From the NCBI GenBank assembly GCA_900239685.1, contig OENT01000549.1, positions 1-64,000 of the forward strand: a stretch of 64,000 nt of DNA, given 5' to 3'. The position numbers were made by a program, and so were the translations under genes. Shown here piece by piece: positions 1 through 12,700 of the stretch (positions are counted from its first letter, which is position 1; each line of letters starts with the position of its first letter). A model generated the notes under the pieces. It was not told where the DNA came from and did no database searches. It was given only the letters and a program-made list of their open reading frames with translations. This stretch comes from Rotaria macrura (taxonomy: Eukaryota; Rotifera; Eurotatoria; Philodinida; Philodinidae).

Positions 1-3000
1 TCTTGGGATATCGAGAGCTTCAATTGCTGAAAGTTTCGGCCTGGTCGGAAATACTTTTGTATATGGTGGGAGATTTCCGGTGGAACTACCCATATAAAAA
101 CACCTAAATGAGATCACAGAGCTCATGCGATTCATACTTTTCGTCATAATCCAAACAAACAAGTAAGAACATGTTCAAAATGATTTGTTTCCATAAAAAG
201 TTTAGAGAAATACATTAGCATTACATGATTTCATATGAATATGGAAAGAAAACTATTAAGAAAAGTACATGTAATTCATTAATCGGTGTCTTATATTGTC
301 AGGATACTTGGACGTTTTCTATTTATACAAAATTCGCTGAAACAAAAATCATGCTACCTATCAAAATGACCGACGTATATCACTCAAAGGACTGAGCTAA
401 ACTATTTTCGTGTGTATGCAGACAAAAATCAACATCTTTTTTCAATACACAAATATCCTAAAATAGTTTAAATTTTTCCAAAAATATTTTAAAGAATAAA
501 TTATACTAAGTCGATCTCAATAAAATCCTTTTCTCTTCTTCAAGTTGTCTTCTAAATTTACCAATAGTATGTCTATATGTTTGTGAATTCATATCTTCGT
601 GAAATATTGGCAAAACGAATTATGGCTTTGTACGTATCTAGAACAAATATTTATATTCTCTATCAAAACTTTTAGTCCTACTGTTTTGATTGGTTCACTA
701 GCAAAGAGTTAAAATAATTTTGTGAATGTCTTCTTTTTCTAATAATCAAGAAGTTCGAACTGGTTATATAATTATTTAAAAAAATCTTAGATCTCTATTA
801 TTTAATATGGAAAAATATTTCAAGTGAAGATCTTTCAAATTCGAGGTGAACGTGTTTCTTTTCCAAGCTAACCAAGTTCAATTTATTTCCATTTAGCAGT
901 CTCATGTAATATTAGCTAATTTAAAAAATTCTTATTCAGTTCATCATTTGATTTAAAATAAATTACAAATATGTAGAAAGATTAATGAATAATCTTAGAG
1001 AAAAACTAATGTTTGAAACAATTAAAGGCCATATAATTAGACTATGATTCAGAGAATAAGAGTAGCTACTACAAGGAATCACTCTAATCTTTTGCATGCT
1101 TCAAAAAAATTGAGACTCATTAAACCGATGATATTTCTCAACTCATTTATCTAGATGTTGATAGATCGAGAATCCAATGTATGACATACTACTTAAATTT
1201 TACACGAGCAATACTACTTTCGAATAGTAATATCCTCTGATGAGCAGAAGATTTATTGAACTGACTCCAGAAATATATGTGCTATATTCCAATACTGTTC
1301 ATTCAATTACTAAAAACGTGATCAATGGTAATTTTTGGACTTTATTAGCTTTAGAATATTTACCGAGGTACTAACTTGGGGTTTAAGCGTTTGCTGTATA
1401 GTCTCACTGTTAATGTTTTAAAAAGTATCATCCATTGCCACTGAGCATCTTTTTATTCAATAGTAGACTACACCAATGTCTGGGCGCATGAGAGCAGATT
1501 TACTTAAAACTTATAAAACATTGAATCTCCAACATCAATAACTGGTATGTTCCCTCAATCAGCTGTTGACTTAGCAACAGCGACAGCATCTCGAAACCTA
1601 ATTATTCTAAAACAGGCTCAAGATATTGATGCATAGATTTTTATCGTAGTTTTATTACTTCGAAATCGATCAGAGCAAGACTTCAACAGATTCTACAGAG
1701 ATTTTAAGAGTACCAAAATGAAAACACTGGTACACTTGTCGATCTAAAGCTATGTTTATGACTGTCATGATATACATATCTATCTGATCAACTGCAAATC
1801 ACCTGTACAATATTTAAAAGTGAATCGAGAATGTTATCGAGATCTTCTGCAGGTATTTTATAAACCAAATGCTGATTGTTTGGAAAATACCAACATTTTC
1901 CGAGCACTTTACAGAAATTCTCTGGAGATATTTGCCGTGTTCTGTAAGTCTTATGAAGAATAGCTTTAAATTTATAGTGAGACACCTGAATTAGATAACA
2001 AAATTTTAACAGCTCATAAAGTTTTAGATTTTTGGACCTCATGTTACAAAATCTATTAATTTATCCGATCTCGTATTTCTTTAAATACTATTGTCATCAG
2101 CTCGAATCGAAGTTTGTATGCATCACTGAAGTTAACCACCGAAATCCGTCATCATAGTACATTTTTTCATATTCAGTCTGCACAACTAAAGAATTCTAAT
2201 TACTTCTTCGTAAAAAATATGCATATTTCTACTCTGATTCATAGCAACATGAATGATTACAAATTTTATTTCATTCGGTAGCAATATTCCTTAACCTGCA
2301 ATGCACGTCTCTCATAATTCGTCAAGAACTTGATCGAATTTTCTGGCCCTGTATCATAAGCATTTTACACTAAAAAATAATGTCTGTCGGATTGTTACTA
2401 TTCTGTTTACTATAATATAGTAGATATGGCCCCAAATTATGCATAATTCTTTTCATATGACTTTGATGTGATGGATAACATCGGCAGTAACTATCTCAAC
2501 GATGATCAATCATTTGTTAGCTTGAATATGATTGTTTAATGCACTTACTTGTAAGGATAAGAAAATATTATTGCAATCGAAGAATAGATTTTGTACTTAC
2601 TAGGCAATAATTCACCGGTCAATGTTTGCCTAATGTCACGGATGGAGACTTAATGACAATTTCATGCTTCTATATTATCAGTAAAATCCTTTTGAACGCA
2701 TTGTACGCATCTATGTGTTCTTTGTATTCACTGTTTATCGTATACTATTTTATATCATACAAAAAACATAGCTACAGAAGAGATCATTTCAAAAAAGATT
2801 TTTTATGCGGGAATAGACAACTATTTTGTACACACGTCTTCTGGACCACTGTGAGAAGCATTCAGACAATTGTTGGATTTTTTTGTTGAACTTCATGAAT
2901 TCGTTATTGATTGAGTTTTTTAAATTAGAGATCTGGGATAATGTTCTTCAGTCATTCGTACAATAGTTTTGTGGATCTATCGAATCAAATGATCAAAATT

Positions 3001-4199
3001 CCTTTTCTGATATACCGAAACTTTTATCAAACAATATGATGCGATATCGAAGTAAAGAGAAAAGAATCAAGAAAACGAAACGATGGACATGGATGACTAT
3101 ATTTAGGATTTTTTCGACATTTGAGTGTTCTGTGGAACATCAAGATTATATTTGTTTCTTCTATAAGATCACCACAAAAATATTCAATCCATTTCGAAAC
3201 TTAAGCATCGTAGAACTGCAGAATAATAATTAAAAAAAGCTTATCACTTGTCGTACTACATGTCAGAGATCTAATTCATGATATGAAAAAAATGGATTGT
3301 AACAAATTTACACGATTTATCTTTCTTTATATGGTATATACTCTCACATCTTATGGCTTAGCTATTGGAACTAATCTGTAACTATTTATTAACGGGTGTT
3401 TTCTATACTTGTAATTAAGTAAGACGATATCATACTATTAAAATCATGTATCACATCCATTATGAATCCGTGCATTTGTTTGAATTTTGAATACTTATTT
3501 AGAAAATAATATTGAAATATATATACGAGCAGCCATTATGACATCAATCAAACGAGATCTTGCATATAAAATGCAGTGATCGATGCATTGTTTCTTGTAG
3601 AATCATAAAAAATACTGTTGGCAAGCGACTAAGAATGATATATCAATTTTACGATTGACGTGATTACATTATTTATTTAATTTTCGCAGACATACTTTTG
3701 AACGGATTCTTCGTGTAAATGATCTACAAGTTTCCGTCATTAAATCTTATTAAAATCAAAAGAACTTAAATATCTTTCTCTGCTTTTCACCTTGTGTTCT
3801 TCATATGGAAAAAAATATATTTTTAGCATTTTTCTTTTCCGACAATGGCAAAGCTATAGGACACACTAGCATGGATGAAGAGTCAATTTAATCGTAAGTT
3901 TCTTTTGAAACATGAGAGTCTAAACAGAGTATTTTCGAATGAAATACTGTGACTGATATTCAGAATTTCAATAGATGTTTTTGGTGTCTTTTCAATTGTG
4001 AACATAAAATTGTAATTTAAATTTGATTTAATTTAAATGAGTTTTCTCAAATTAAACGTAGTTAAAGAGAATGAAACATTCAATTTTTACTGTTTAAATT
4101 TGACTAAATTTGAGAAATTTAATTGTTTTGATATAAATAAGTTTAAAATAATTATCATGAATTTCAAATTTCGATCGGTGCAATTCGAAAAGTTACTTG
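1..4199. other. gene-free stretch
   Basis: AT-rich sequence with only short open frames, several of which begin at non-ATG codons. I recognise no conserved protein, RNA gene or bounded repeat. The first 120 bases are less AT-rich, and both strands there read as short open frames, so this could be the edge of something lying to the left; I cannot identify it. Confidence 0.5.
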
Positions 4200-4214
4200 T
4201 TTAATTTTACTTTT

Positions 4215-4435
4215 AAATGAACTTTGATCTATAGAGTTCGCCAAATATGGTAACTCATTGTGTCTTTGAATGAGCTGAAATTCGTGGAGTTTACTATACA
4301 ATACAACTCAATATTCCTTTTCTATGAAATGTAATTTGTAGAGTTCACTATATCTAGTTTTTCATTATGCTTTTATCTTAATTAAATGTAACTTTTAGAG
4401 TTCCGTAGATATCATTGTTTCTGCAGACATGGCAA
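4215..4435. repeat. degenerate tandem repeat, about four 53-59 bp units
   Basis: Four successive blocks begin near 4215, 4268, 4327 and 4384. Each opens with AAATG- or GAATG-like sequence, followed by a run ending in GAGTTC or GAGTTT, then an AT-rich tail with a CATT/CTTT element. The units have diverged considerably, so the array is old. No function is apparent. Confidence 0.5.
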
Positions 4436-4440
4436 ATGAT

Positions 4441-7400
4441 TATTTTTCTATTTTATACACTTCTCTTCTAATTTTTCCAATGATTTCTTTTTTCTTTTTC
4501 GTGGATCCTTGATCGAATATTTTCAGTATTATTTTATTCATGAATGAAATCTCAGTCTTTTTTACTTGATATTTTTCTATTACTATATAATTTTCCGTTG
4601 CAAAAGTAACCTGACATAGTATGAATATTAAAAGGTTATTAGTTATATTAGTTTAATTATTTTCTGGATTACCTTTTTGATATATGCGTCATGATTTTCT
4701 TAATTATTCCTATGAATAAAACCCCTATCTATCTCATGAAAGCTTTGTTCAATTAAAAACTGATGTCTGCCATAGACTACAATAATATTTTTAATTTGAA
4801 CTTTCAATCAAATAAAAATAGCTTGCGTCCTCTACAAATTAAACGAACTTATCTTGAAATAATTATTCATTTCATTAAAATACTTTTAAAATCTCATTGT
4901 TTAGAATCATTTCGATCGTCGAGAGTTTTCGAGTAAAAATCTCAATAACTTAATCCTTTATATAGACTTAAAACCGGTCTCTTTTTACGACTCATCAAAA
5001 ATTTAAAACATTCTCATTGACTTATAAATTTAAGTTTATTCTTGTTCGAAAATGAGACGTAGCCGATGTTTTTAATTAATGTTTTTTACCTAGCTAGATC
5101 TAATAGATTGGAAAAATTAGAAGAAGTTACAGTTTCATGTTTTTATCAATCAGCCTCAAGACAGTATTTAGGAGACCATTTCTATTTTTTTTCTAATAGA
5201 GTCAAAAAATATTCTTTGAAAAGAAATGATAGTCGTGTGTTTAGTCTTTTCAATTTATCTTTTCTGGACACAACTTCGATTTCAGAAAATTCTTCCTAGA
5301 AAACATTATTTTTTAATAACGTTGATATATTAGTTTCTGGAATGGTACGTTAAAGTTGATTAAATTCAAAGAATGCCAATATCCATAACCGAAAGACTAT
5401 CACTATTAAATTCCTTTAAAAAACATTATTCGCTTGCTACGGATTCATTAATTATGATAGTATTTGCGCACAAACATACTAGCAGACATGACTTTCACTT
5501 ACACTTGAGCCCACATTCTTTATATATTGAAGATAGATATAGTTTTATCTTGGAATAATTAAAGATATGCTTGAAAAGCTTGAACAACTTTGTCCTAAGT
5601 TTACAGAACTTAATGATCGAATGAAAATGAAAAGAATGTCATTCATTTCGTTTTTGGTCAACGCCTCTTGCTTATTGAAGTTGTAAGTTCATTTTAATTT
5701 TCTATTGTTTTCCAAATCACACGGCTATTCACATACTACAATGCAAAGAAACATTAAAGCAAAAACAAGTTTTCTGAAATCTTAAAGTACTCGTACCTGC
5801 CATCAATTTACAATTAAATTAAACTCCTGCTGAATAAAAAAGAAGCGAAATTCGTTAGTGCTATTCATATGCAAATTTATCATTTTAGTTGTTTGTATCT
5901 CTCTCATTCATCAGTAATTTTTGTTTCAACAAATAGAATACGAATTATATCTAGAGGATCTATGAAGATAGATTTTACAGTAAAATAAATGTGAAAACTT
6001 CAGACTTATGTCCGAGAGTTATGTGTACTTCAAAAATGGAATGAGACAAATCAGTCATTCTAGAACGTGTGCGCGGAAGAAGTATCTTGATAAACCTTTT
6101 TGGGAAACTCCAAAACTACTGATCATCTCAGACATGTCTTGGCAATTTCGTTTCTAGATGCAGTTTTTGTGCATTTTCAGACCTTTTTTCAGCTAATGTT
6201 TTGTTAGAAAGCTGCCATTTGGTTCAAAACTAATATCAGATTCGGAATAAGCGTTAAAAACTAAGTCGATTTATATACGTTGTGGATAATTCTGAGAAAA
6301 ACGTTTTTTTTGAAAAAATCCCTGTACCACCCCTCAGGGATTGTTTGGTCAATAATGACAATTTTTTCGATAACTCAGCCATTTCTTGTCGGATCCTTCT
6401 CACCTTCGAACTCGACCGAAATATTCATGAGACAATTCTGTGCACAAAATTTCAGCTCAATCAAATGTATTTGTAAAGAGTTATCGTGTTAACGGACGGC
6501 CGGCCGGCCGGACACGCTGACAGATTCTAGAGTGTACTCACTTTTTGAGTACACAAAAATCTTCTGTATCTCGGCGATTTTGCGAACAACAAAGCTAATT
6601 ATGTTTCCTGTTGATAGATAGTCATGTCAGATTTTTGTCTTCATGAATCAACATCTTATTAATATGAAATTTAGCACGATCTAATCTAATACAGACGTTG
6701 GCTTTTCATATGTCCTTTTTTCTAGTATAAATGATCATTCTGATGATGAACTTTATGTGAGAACTCTTTCTATTATTCTTAAATACAAATTATTGATGGA
6801 TTTAAAATAAAGGAAAACATCCTACCGTATTTACAAAGGATTTTAGAACGTTGTTTCGTTTCAGTATTTTGATTCAAATATCAATCTTTTGTTGGTGAAA
6901 AAATAAAATACTTTCTCATGAATTTGATCTGCATAAAAATGCCCTAAAGCTATAATGTATAAAAAAGGATACGTATAGATAAATTTCACTGTCTTATCCT
7001 TAACTTTTGATAAAAGTTTTCTCTAAGAATCAGTTGAAGTTGTCCTATAAAATGAAGCACTATTTGTCGGAGAACGATGAAGATTCCAATAGAAAATCAT
7101 AGAAGATAGATATACTAGTAGAAGTTCTGAATTACATGCAAATTTGACGATATTTAGCGAAAATTTGAATAATGGAAAACAATTTTTCAAAAAAGAAACA
7201 ACTCACAAACTTTCCCTTTCAAATATATGCTAATTGTTCAAAGTCATTTTGTCAGATCTGTTTATGATCTACAAAAACTTCTAACAATCTAACTTTATCA
7301 GCTGTAAAATAAACGAATATGTTTTCGATGCCATAGAGGTATTAATATTACGTTCTTCAGTGCCTACTGGAAAATTCCACAATTCAAACATAACTATGAA

Positions 7401-7772
7401 TTTTGTCAACTAGGTTTTTGAGAATCCGAACAAAAAATTCTATCTGAATATAGTAATCAAATTATTCATACCGTGTATGTATGATGAAATATCACCTGTT
7501 ACGCGGCACAACAACACATTCAAATTTCATCTTATTTTCTACTATGTTATATTATAAAAGATAATACTTAAGTTTTTCCGAATAAAAATAGAAAGACTAA
7601 AAGCTATTAGCATTTTAATGAATGAGAACATATCTATTCTATAAGTGTATACTTGCTGAACATGTTCCATTCAAACTGCGTTTTCTTCTATTGAAAAACA
7701 ACTGAGAGAAAGACGAGGAGAAAAGCATTTCTTTCTGATACGCATCAACAAAATATTCGATAAGAGAATAAG
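4441..7772. other. gene-free stretch upstream of the GPCR gene
   Basis: No convincing coding sequence. The only notable features are a GC-rich CCGG-type patch near 6495-6515 and the AT-rich region before the GPCR start. The short open frames around 5066-5558 and 6280-6492 resemble no family I know and look random in composition. Confidence 0.5.
6485..6550. repeat. GC-rich GGCC-repeat patch
   Basis: A short run of alternating GGCC/CCGG near 6495-6515 interrupts very AT-rich DNA. It is followed by a short hairpin in which GTGTACTCA and TGAGTACAC flank a few bases (about 6532-6553). Patches like this often sit inside dispersed repeats, but I could not find element ends here. Confidence 0.4.
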
Positions 7773-8839
7773 ATGTCTCTAAGTATTATTTTAACATCTA
7801 TTACTTTGATTAGTTCTAGCCTCACAACTATGATTGCATTCACTTTGTTTCTTATTTTGATCAGTCGTCTTCAACGTAGACAAGATGTCTCAATTCTTCT
7901 TTCGGCAAATACATATGGAGCTATGGTTTCGTTATCTGTAATGCTATTGTCCCAATCAGTGAGAAATCTGATAGGCGACTTATATGGTATGAGTAGACCC
8001 GCTGGCAAAAACCTGATTGGATGTCGATTTCAAGCTTTTCTCACTCATCAAACGTTCGGCTGCTTGTATATGAGTTTTGTTCTTCAAGCAGTCTATCGAT
8101 TGATGCGAGTGGTCTACAACAAATATAAACTTTTACAGGTACGTAAATTTCAATCTTGCTTCGTTGTTACTTCCATTATTGCAAATTCGAGAAAAAATAC
8201 GGTTCACATACCGAACAGTTGAGATATACATATAGAAATTTTGAACTATTTTATTTCTATTTATCATTGAATTTATAGGCATTTGCAATCAATATGATTT
8301 TTATTTTACTTCAATGGATTATTTCTGTTCTTCTACTTCTCCCAGCATATTTTTGCTCTGAATCATTCTTTAGTTCATTTGAATCAGATTATTGTTGTGG
8401 TATTCGATATGAAAACCTTCTTGGACTCTCTTACACTGTTACGGTGATGTTCTTTCTACCTCTTGCTTTTCTTAATATAATCTATGCTCGTTTCTTATAC
8501 TATATTCACCGTCTTGTTCCTCTACAGTTACAAAGAAGACATCGTCGAAGAGTTGAACGGGATCTCATTGTTACTCGACGTATATTATTTAATGTTTTTT
8601 TTCTTACCTTACCCGGCTTGCCGAATCTCATATTTGCGATCATGACAAATATCGATCATCGTTTGTCAGGTTCTTATCATATGTATCGAGTTCAACACAT
8701 GGGTGCAACAATTTTTATACTCATACTTAGCATACTGCTCATACTTATGAGTCCGCAAATCAAACAGACACTCCGCAAATTACAGTTTTTTAGTGCTCAA
8801 ATAGTGCCCATGGAATTACCTATGCGAGAACTACGATAA
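7773..8839 (+). CDS. seven-transmembrane receptor (rhodopsin-like GPCR), two exons
   Basis: Exons 7773-8138 and 8279-8839 are joined in phase 0 (donor GTACGT, acceptor ATTTATAG) and give 308 aa. Hydrophobic segments suit seven helices at roughly 11-31, 40-62, 85-107, 123-145, 172-192, 225-247 and 258-280. Cys84 sits at the usual helix-3 disulphide position, with a CC pair in the second outer loop. The DRY position at the end of helix 3 reads VYRLMR, so the acidic residue is missing, and helix 7 lacks a clear NPxxY. The amino end is very short. It fits the divergent peptide/FMRFamide-like receptor class that is greatly expanded in bdelloids (family knowledge); the ligand is unknown. The intron lies in inner loop 2. 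The ATG at 7773 is the first in frame and places helix 1 immediately. Confidence 0.8.
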
Positions 8840-9770
8840 ACTTCACATCATGAATCAACGTAAATTCAAAAATTAAAATGATAGCTAAATCCATTTTATT
8901 TAATTCATCTTCTTCAATCATTTATATTATATAAGTAATTATTAAAAATATTTACTGATGAATGACACCAGTCTAACAGCTTAAGTTCTATGTATTGGTT
9001 AATTGATTTCAGAAGAAACAATTAAATAAGAACAAATTGAAGTCCAATCGTCTTGTATGAAAGTTTGTAGAATCATATGCCAGAATGGCAAACATATGAG
9101 TAGATATTGGCTGATAATTATAACGAGAAGTTGTTTATAATCAGCTTGTTTTGTCACGATAGCAAGTGACATTTAATTTTTTGACCAATTGAATAAAGTG
9201 ATATTTTTTTGAAAATTCGTACAAAAAAATCATTTAGTTTATCTGAATGGCTAATGAATATCATTCAATTGAGTGGAGTGTGACCATGGGTACTGTCTTT
9301 TCTAGGCACTTACTTCCACGCTCACACCCTCCGAATTACCACACGTGACTCGGCTAATTTTAAGGATAGTTTACATTTCTTCTTTTTTCTTTTTAATCTA
9401 CAAACCTTTGCTATTTTCAAAGTAGAAACAACCGATGAACTCCAGTATTTGTATCATTAAATTAGAATTCATCTAGGAAATTTCGGATTTACGGATGTTT
9501 GAGTAGCTTTGAAACATTTATTTCTATTAAACAAAGAACATTGATGTTCTGTAAAGATTACATGAAGAGATTCAAAATACGTTCAGTTTCCACAGTGACA
9601 ATCTCCAGTCTTTTACAATTGTTTGATTTTGAAATACGTTTTCAATGTTGAAAAAACTACACATATTATTTTTAATGCAATTTTTATTCTCAATGACGAA
9701 TTTATTTATATTTCTTCAATCAAATGGAATGATTTCTATCAACTGTTGTCTGATTAGAATAAGAAAATAA
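8840..9770. other. intergenic region between the GPCR and PDZ genes
   Basis: Convergent 3' sides of the flanking genes. A reverse-strand AATAAA (TTTATT at 9701-9706) is a reasonable polyadenylation signal for the PDZ gene. A less AT-rich patch near 9275-9350 can form a short hairpin (GGAGTGTGA against TCACACCCTCC) but resembles no RNA I recognise. Confidence 0.45.
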
Positions 9771-12700
9771 TTACACAAATGTATCCATGTTCTCCAGTGA
9801 AATATCTTGATTGTCAACCGATTTAAGAGTTAATGGTAAAATGGCAGCAGGCGAAGAAACACGTCGTTCACATCGACGTGGAATAATAGCTCGTTGAATA
9901 GAAGTATTGGGTGTTATTGATGCTAATTGTATGGTATACACTGATGTGACGGCTGTTAACGATTCAGTTGATAGTGAATTGTTATTATTTCTATTTAGAT
10001 GTGATTGAGCCATTTGCGCTCCATAATAATCATATGGCGAATCGTAGTAGGGCTATAAAAAAAGTGAAGACATTAAAGAAGTTCTCAATTATCCAAAATT
10101 TACATTGATTTTTCTTCGGTCGCAGAACAAATTTTCGAATTAACGATTTGTACTTCTTACAAAAGCCATATTTCGTATCTGTACAGCAGATTTAATGTTT
10201 ACACATCTATTCTATAACTATAGCAGACTAATTATTATTGAGAAGACTGAGTCTTGTATGACAATGAAAGTTTTAAACTGAATATGTATGATTTCTCAAA
10301 CCAAATATAAAAACTCACTGAAGTGTTAACAAACTATAGAGTATGTTATTTAACAGACAACCTGTATGGAATCAATGCAGTGCACGGGATGAAGGAAAAC
10401 GTTTGGGTCATGGTAAAAGACCTGCTTGCTATGCCATTAAATACACTTTCAATTTCAAACCGTTGTTTCATGGTACATTTTATACTGAAGTATTTGCTCT
10501 TTCAGTCTATCTATTATTGAAACCATAGAGATCCACCAATATTGACTAATTCTGAATACAGTGAAGGTGATCAGACGAGTGCAACTGGCTAGGACCAGAC
10601 CAATCTGACCCTGATTGTTTTATTTACTGAATTAGTCAATACTGGTGAGCCTCAATACGTTTAATACTATATAGACGGAAAGAAGAAATATTTTAGTATA
10701 AAATGTATAATGAAACAACGATTTGAAAGTGAAGTTCCTAAAATAGCAAACAGGTCTTTTAGCAGGACCAGAAATTATATTTTTTGGTCCTCTGCACATC
10801 ATTTGTGCTTAATAATCATTTGTGTTTGGTTTACAATGTGCATTAGTTGCCTTCTAAACACGTACTGAAGAATTTATTAGATCGAGGAAGAATGGTTTTA
10901 TAAGCGTCAATATAATTTTTAATGCAGACTATGCATGTCATGTAAATGAAATTTGTCTGTGTTGACAATAGCTTCAACTACCCATGTAGCCAATTATGGA
11001 AATAATGGATGCAGTTATGTGATAATACAGCCTATTTCGTGAAATATAATAATTACGTTGTGTTTTTAAATAATGGATTACAATGTATTATCTGCGAAAT
11101 AATGCATTCGAAGGAATGAAATAGGTTACATTGAAATGTAACTACATACCTTATTTCCATGATTGGCTAAAAAGGTAATTGCATCGGAGTCAATCATTCT
11201 TAAAAATACAACATGAATACTATACTTTGCTTCGTAGACATGTGCCAAAATAGAATTTAACACAAGAACGGAAACGGTTACACAGTAATTTGTCGTATTA
11301 AAATTGATACTAAGGAGCAGTTCTGGGGCATCATGTTAAACGTTTCCCCCAGTTATTCATGGGTAAGACAATGGGATGGAAACATTCTGATAGAAACTCC
11401 TAGAAAAATAATCAATTTTAGGCATTGCTTCTAACTCTTTTCATACGTATGAAAATATTACTTCATCAAACTTTGAGTCAGTCCGTTTGAAAACATTTAG
11501 ACGAAAATAGGAAGATTTCTTTCAATTTAATGTGACATCCTACCTCAAGATGTAAGTTTAATTAGCCATGCAGCTCTTACACGCCTTTAGCTAAAATCAA
11601 ACATCTTTCAAGCAGTTCAAACATCGTAAAATCTTATTTATCAAGCACGATTCAATGAAATAATGTTGAAACAATTCAGAAGAATAGTTTGTAATAATTG
11701 AGACTTTTTAGTTTAAAAATGACGATTATCTTTCACTGATGTAGAAAGACAAGCATTAAAAATCATTGTTCTTAATCTCTCTACTGTAGTAGCTACCACT
11801 GGTAGCCTACCAGTATGTAATCTAAAAAATATTTAACCTACCATCAGCGTTCCTTCAGAGTTATTGGTCTTGTCTAAAGTAGAGTGAAACAAAAGAAATT
11901 AAGTGTGCAGTAGTAATCAATGTTTGTTGTTTTTCTCCATAAATTGTTCATACAATAACGGGTGGATCGAAATTTTAGGCACAAAAGTTTTCCTCATTTT
12001 CGGCTCACTTTTAAAATTTTTCAACCATGTTAGAAAACCATAGATTGCAACCATAATTCTGTGCTCTTTCTGAATATGAGCTTGAAAATTTTTTGTCAGC
12101 TTTTATTCGAGAGTAATGAGAGAATCTTCCAAAGGCCTTAACAATTAATTTGGACGACACAAAAATAGCTTTTTTCTTAATCCATATATATCCCTTTGTG
12201 AAGATGCTAAAAGTTGTCGGACACGGTGTTTTTGAACAGTGGACACTTCTTTACAAAATGGGATATTCAACTAAGTTGTAGCATTAATGCAAATGAAGTT
12301 GTACGTATTTTGTCAGAAGCTCCGTTCTGTCAAAATCGCCTTTTTTGTCAAAAAGTCGATTTCTCATAAATCAGCATGTACGAAAAACAAAAATTGAGAA
12401 GTCTTGCCTAAAGATATGAAAAAAAAATTCCTATAGTACATCATATAGGGGAGATTTTGCTCTAGCAGTTGATAGAGTAATAAAGATTGCAACTTTCAGT
12501 TGAGCATCGCCATATTTAAAATATAGAAAAGTGTCAAAAAAATGTTCCCTTCAAACAAATTTTTCAGGTCTCTCCAAGATGTCCTCACTACTTTAGAATA
12601 AAAGCCGACAAAAAAAATTTCAAACTAATGTTCAGAAAAGAGCACAGAATTCTCGTTCCAATCCATAGTTTTCGACACGGCTGAAATATTTTCAAGTGGA

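Noticed and set aside
1-120. Edge of a gene or element at the left end
   Set aside because: Both strands give short open frames and neither is recognisable; too little sequence to support a call.
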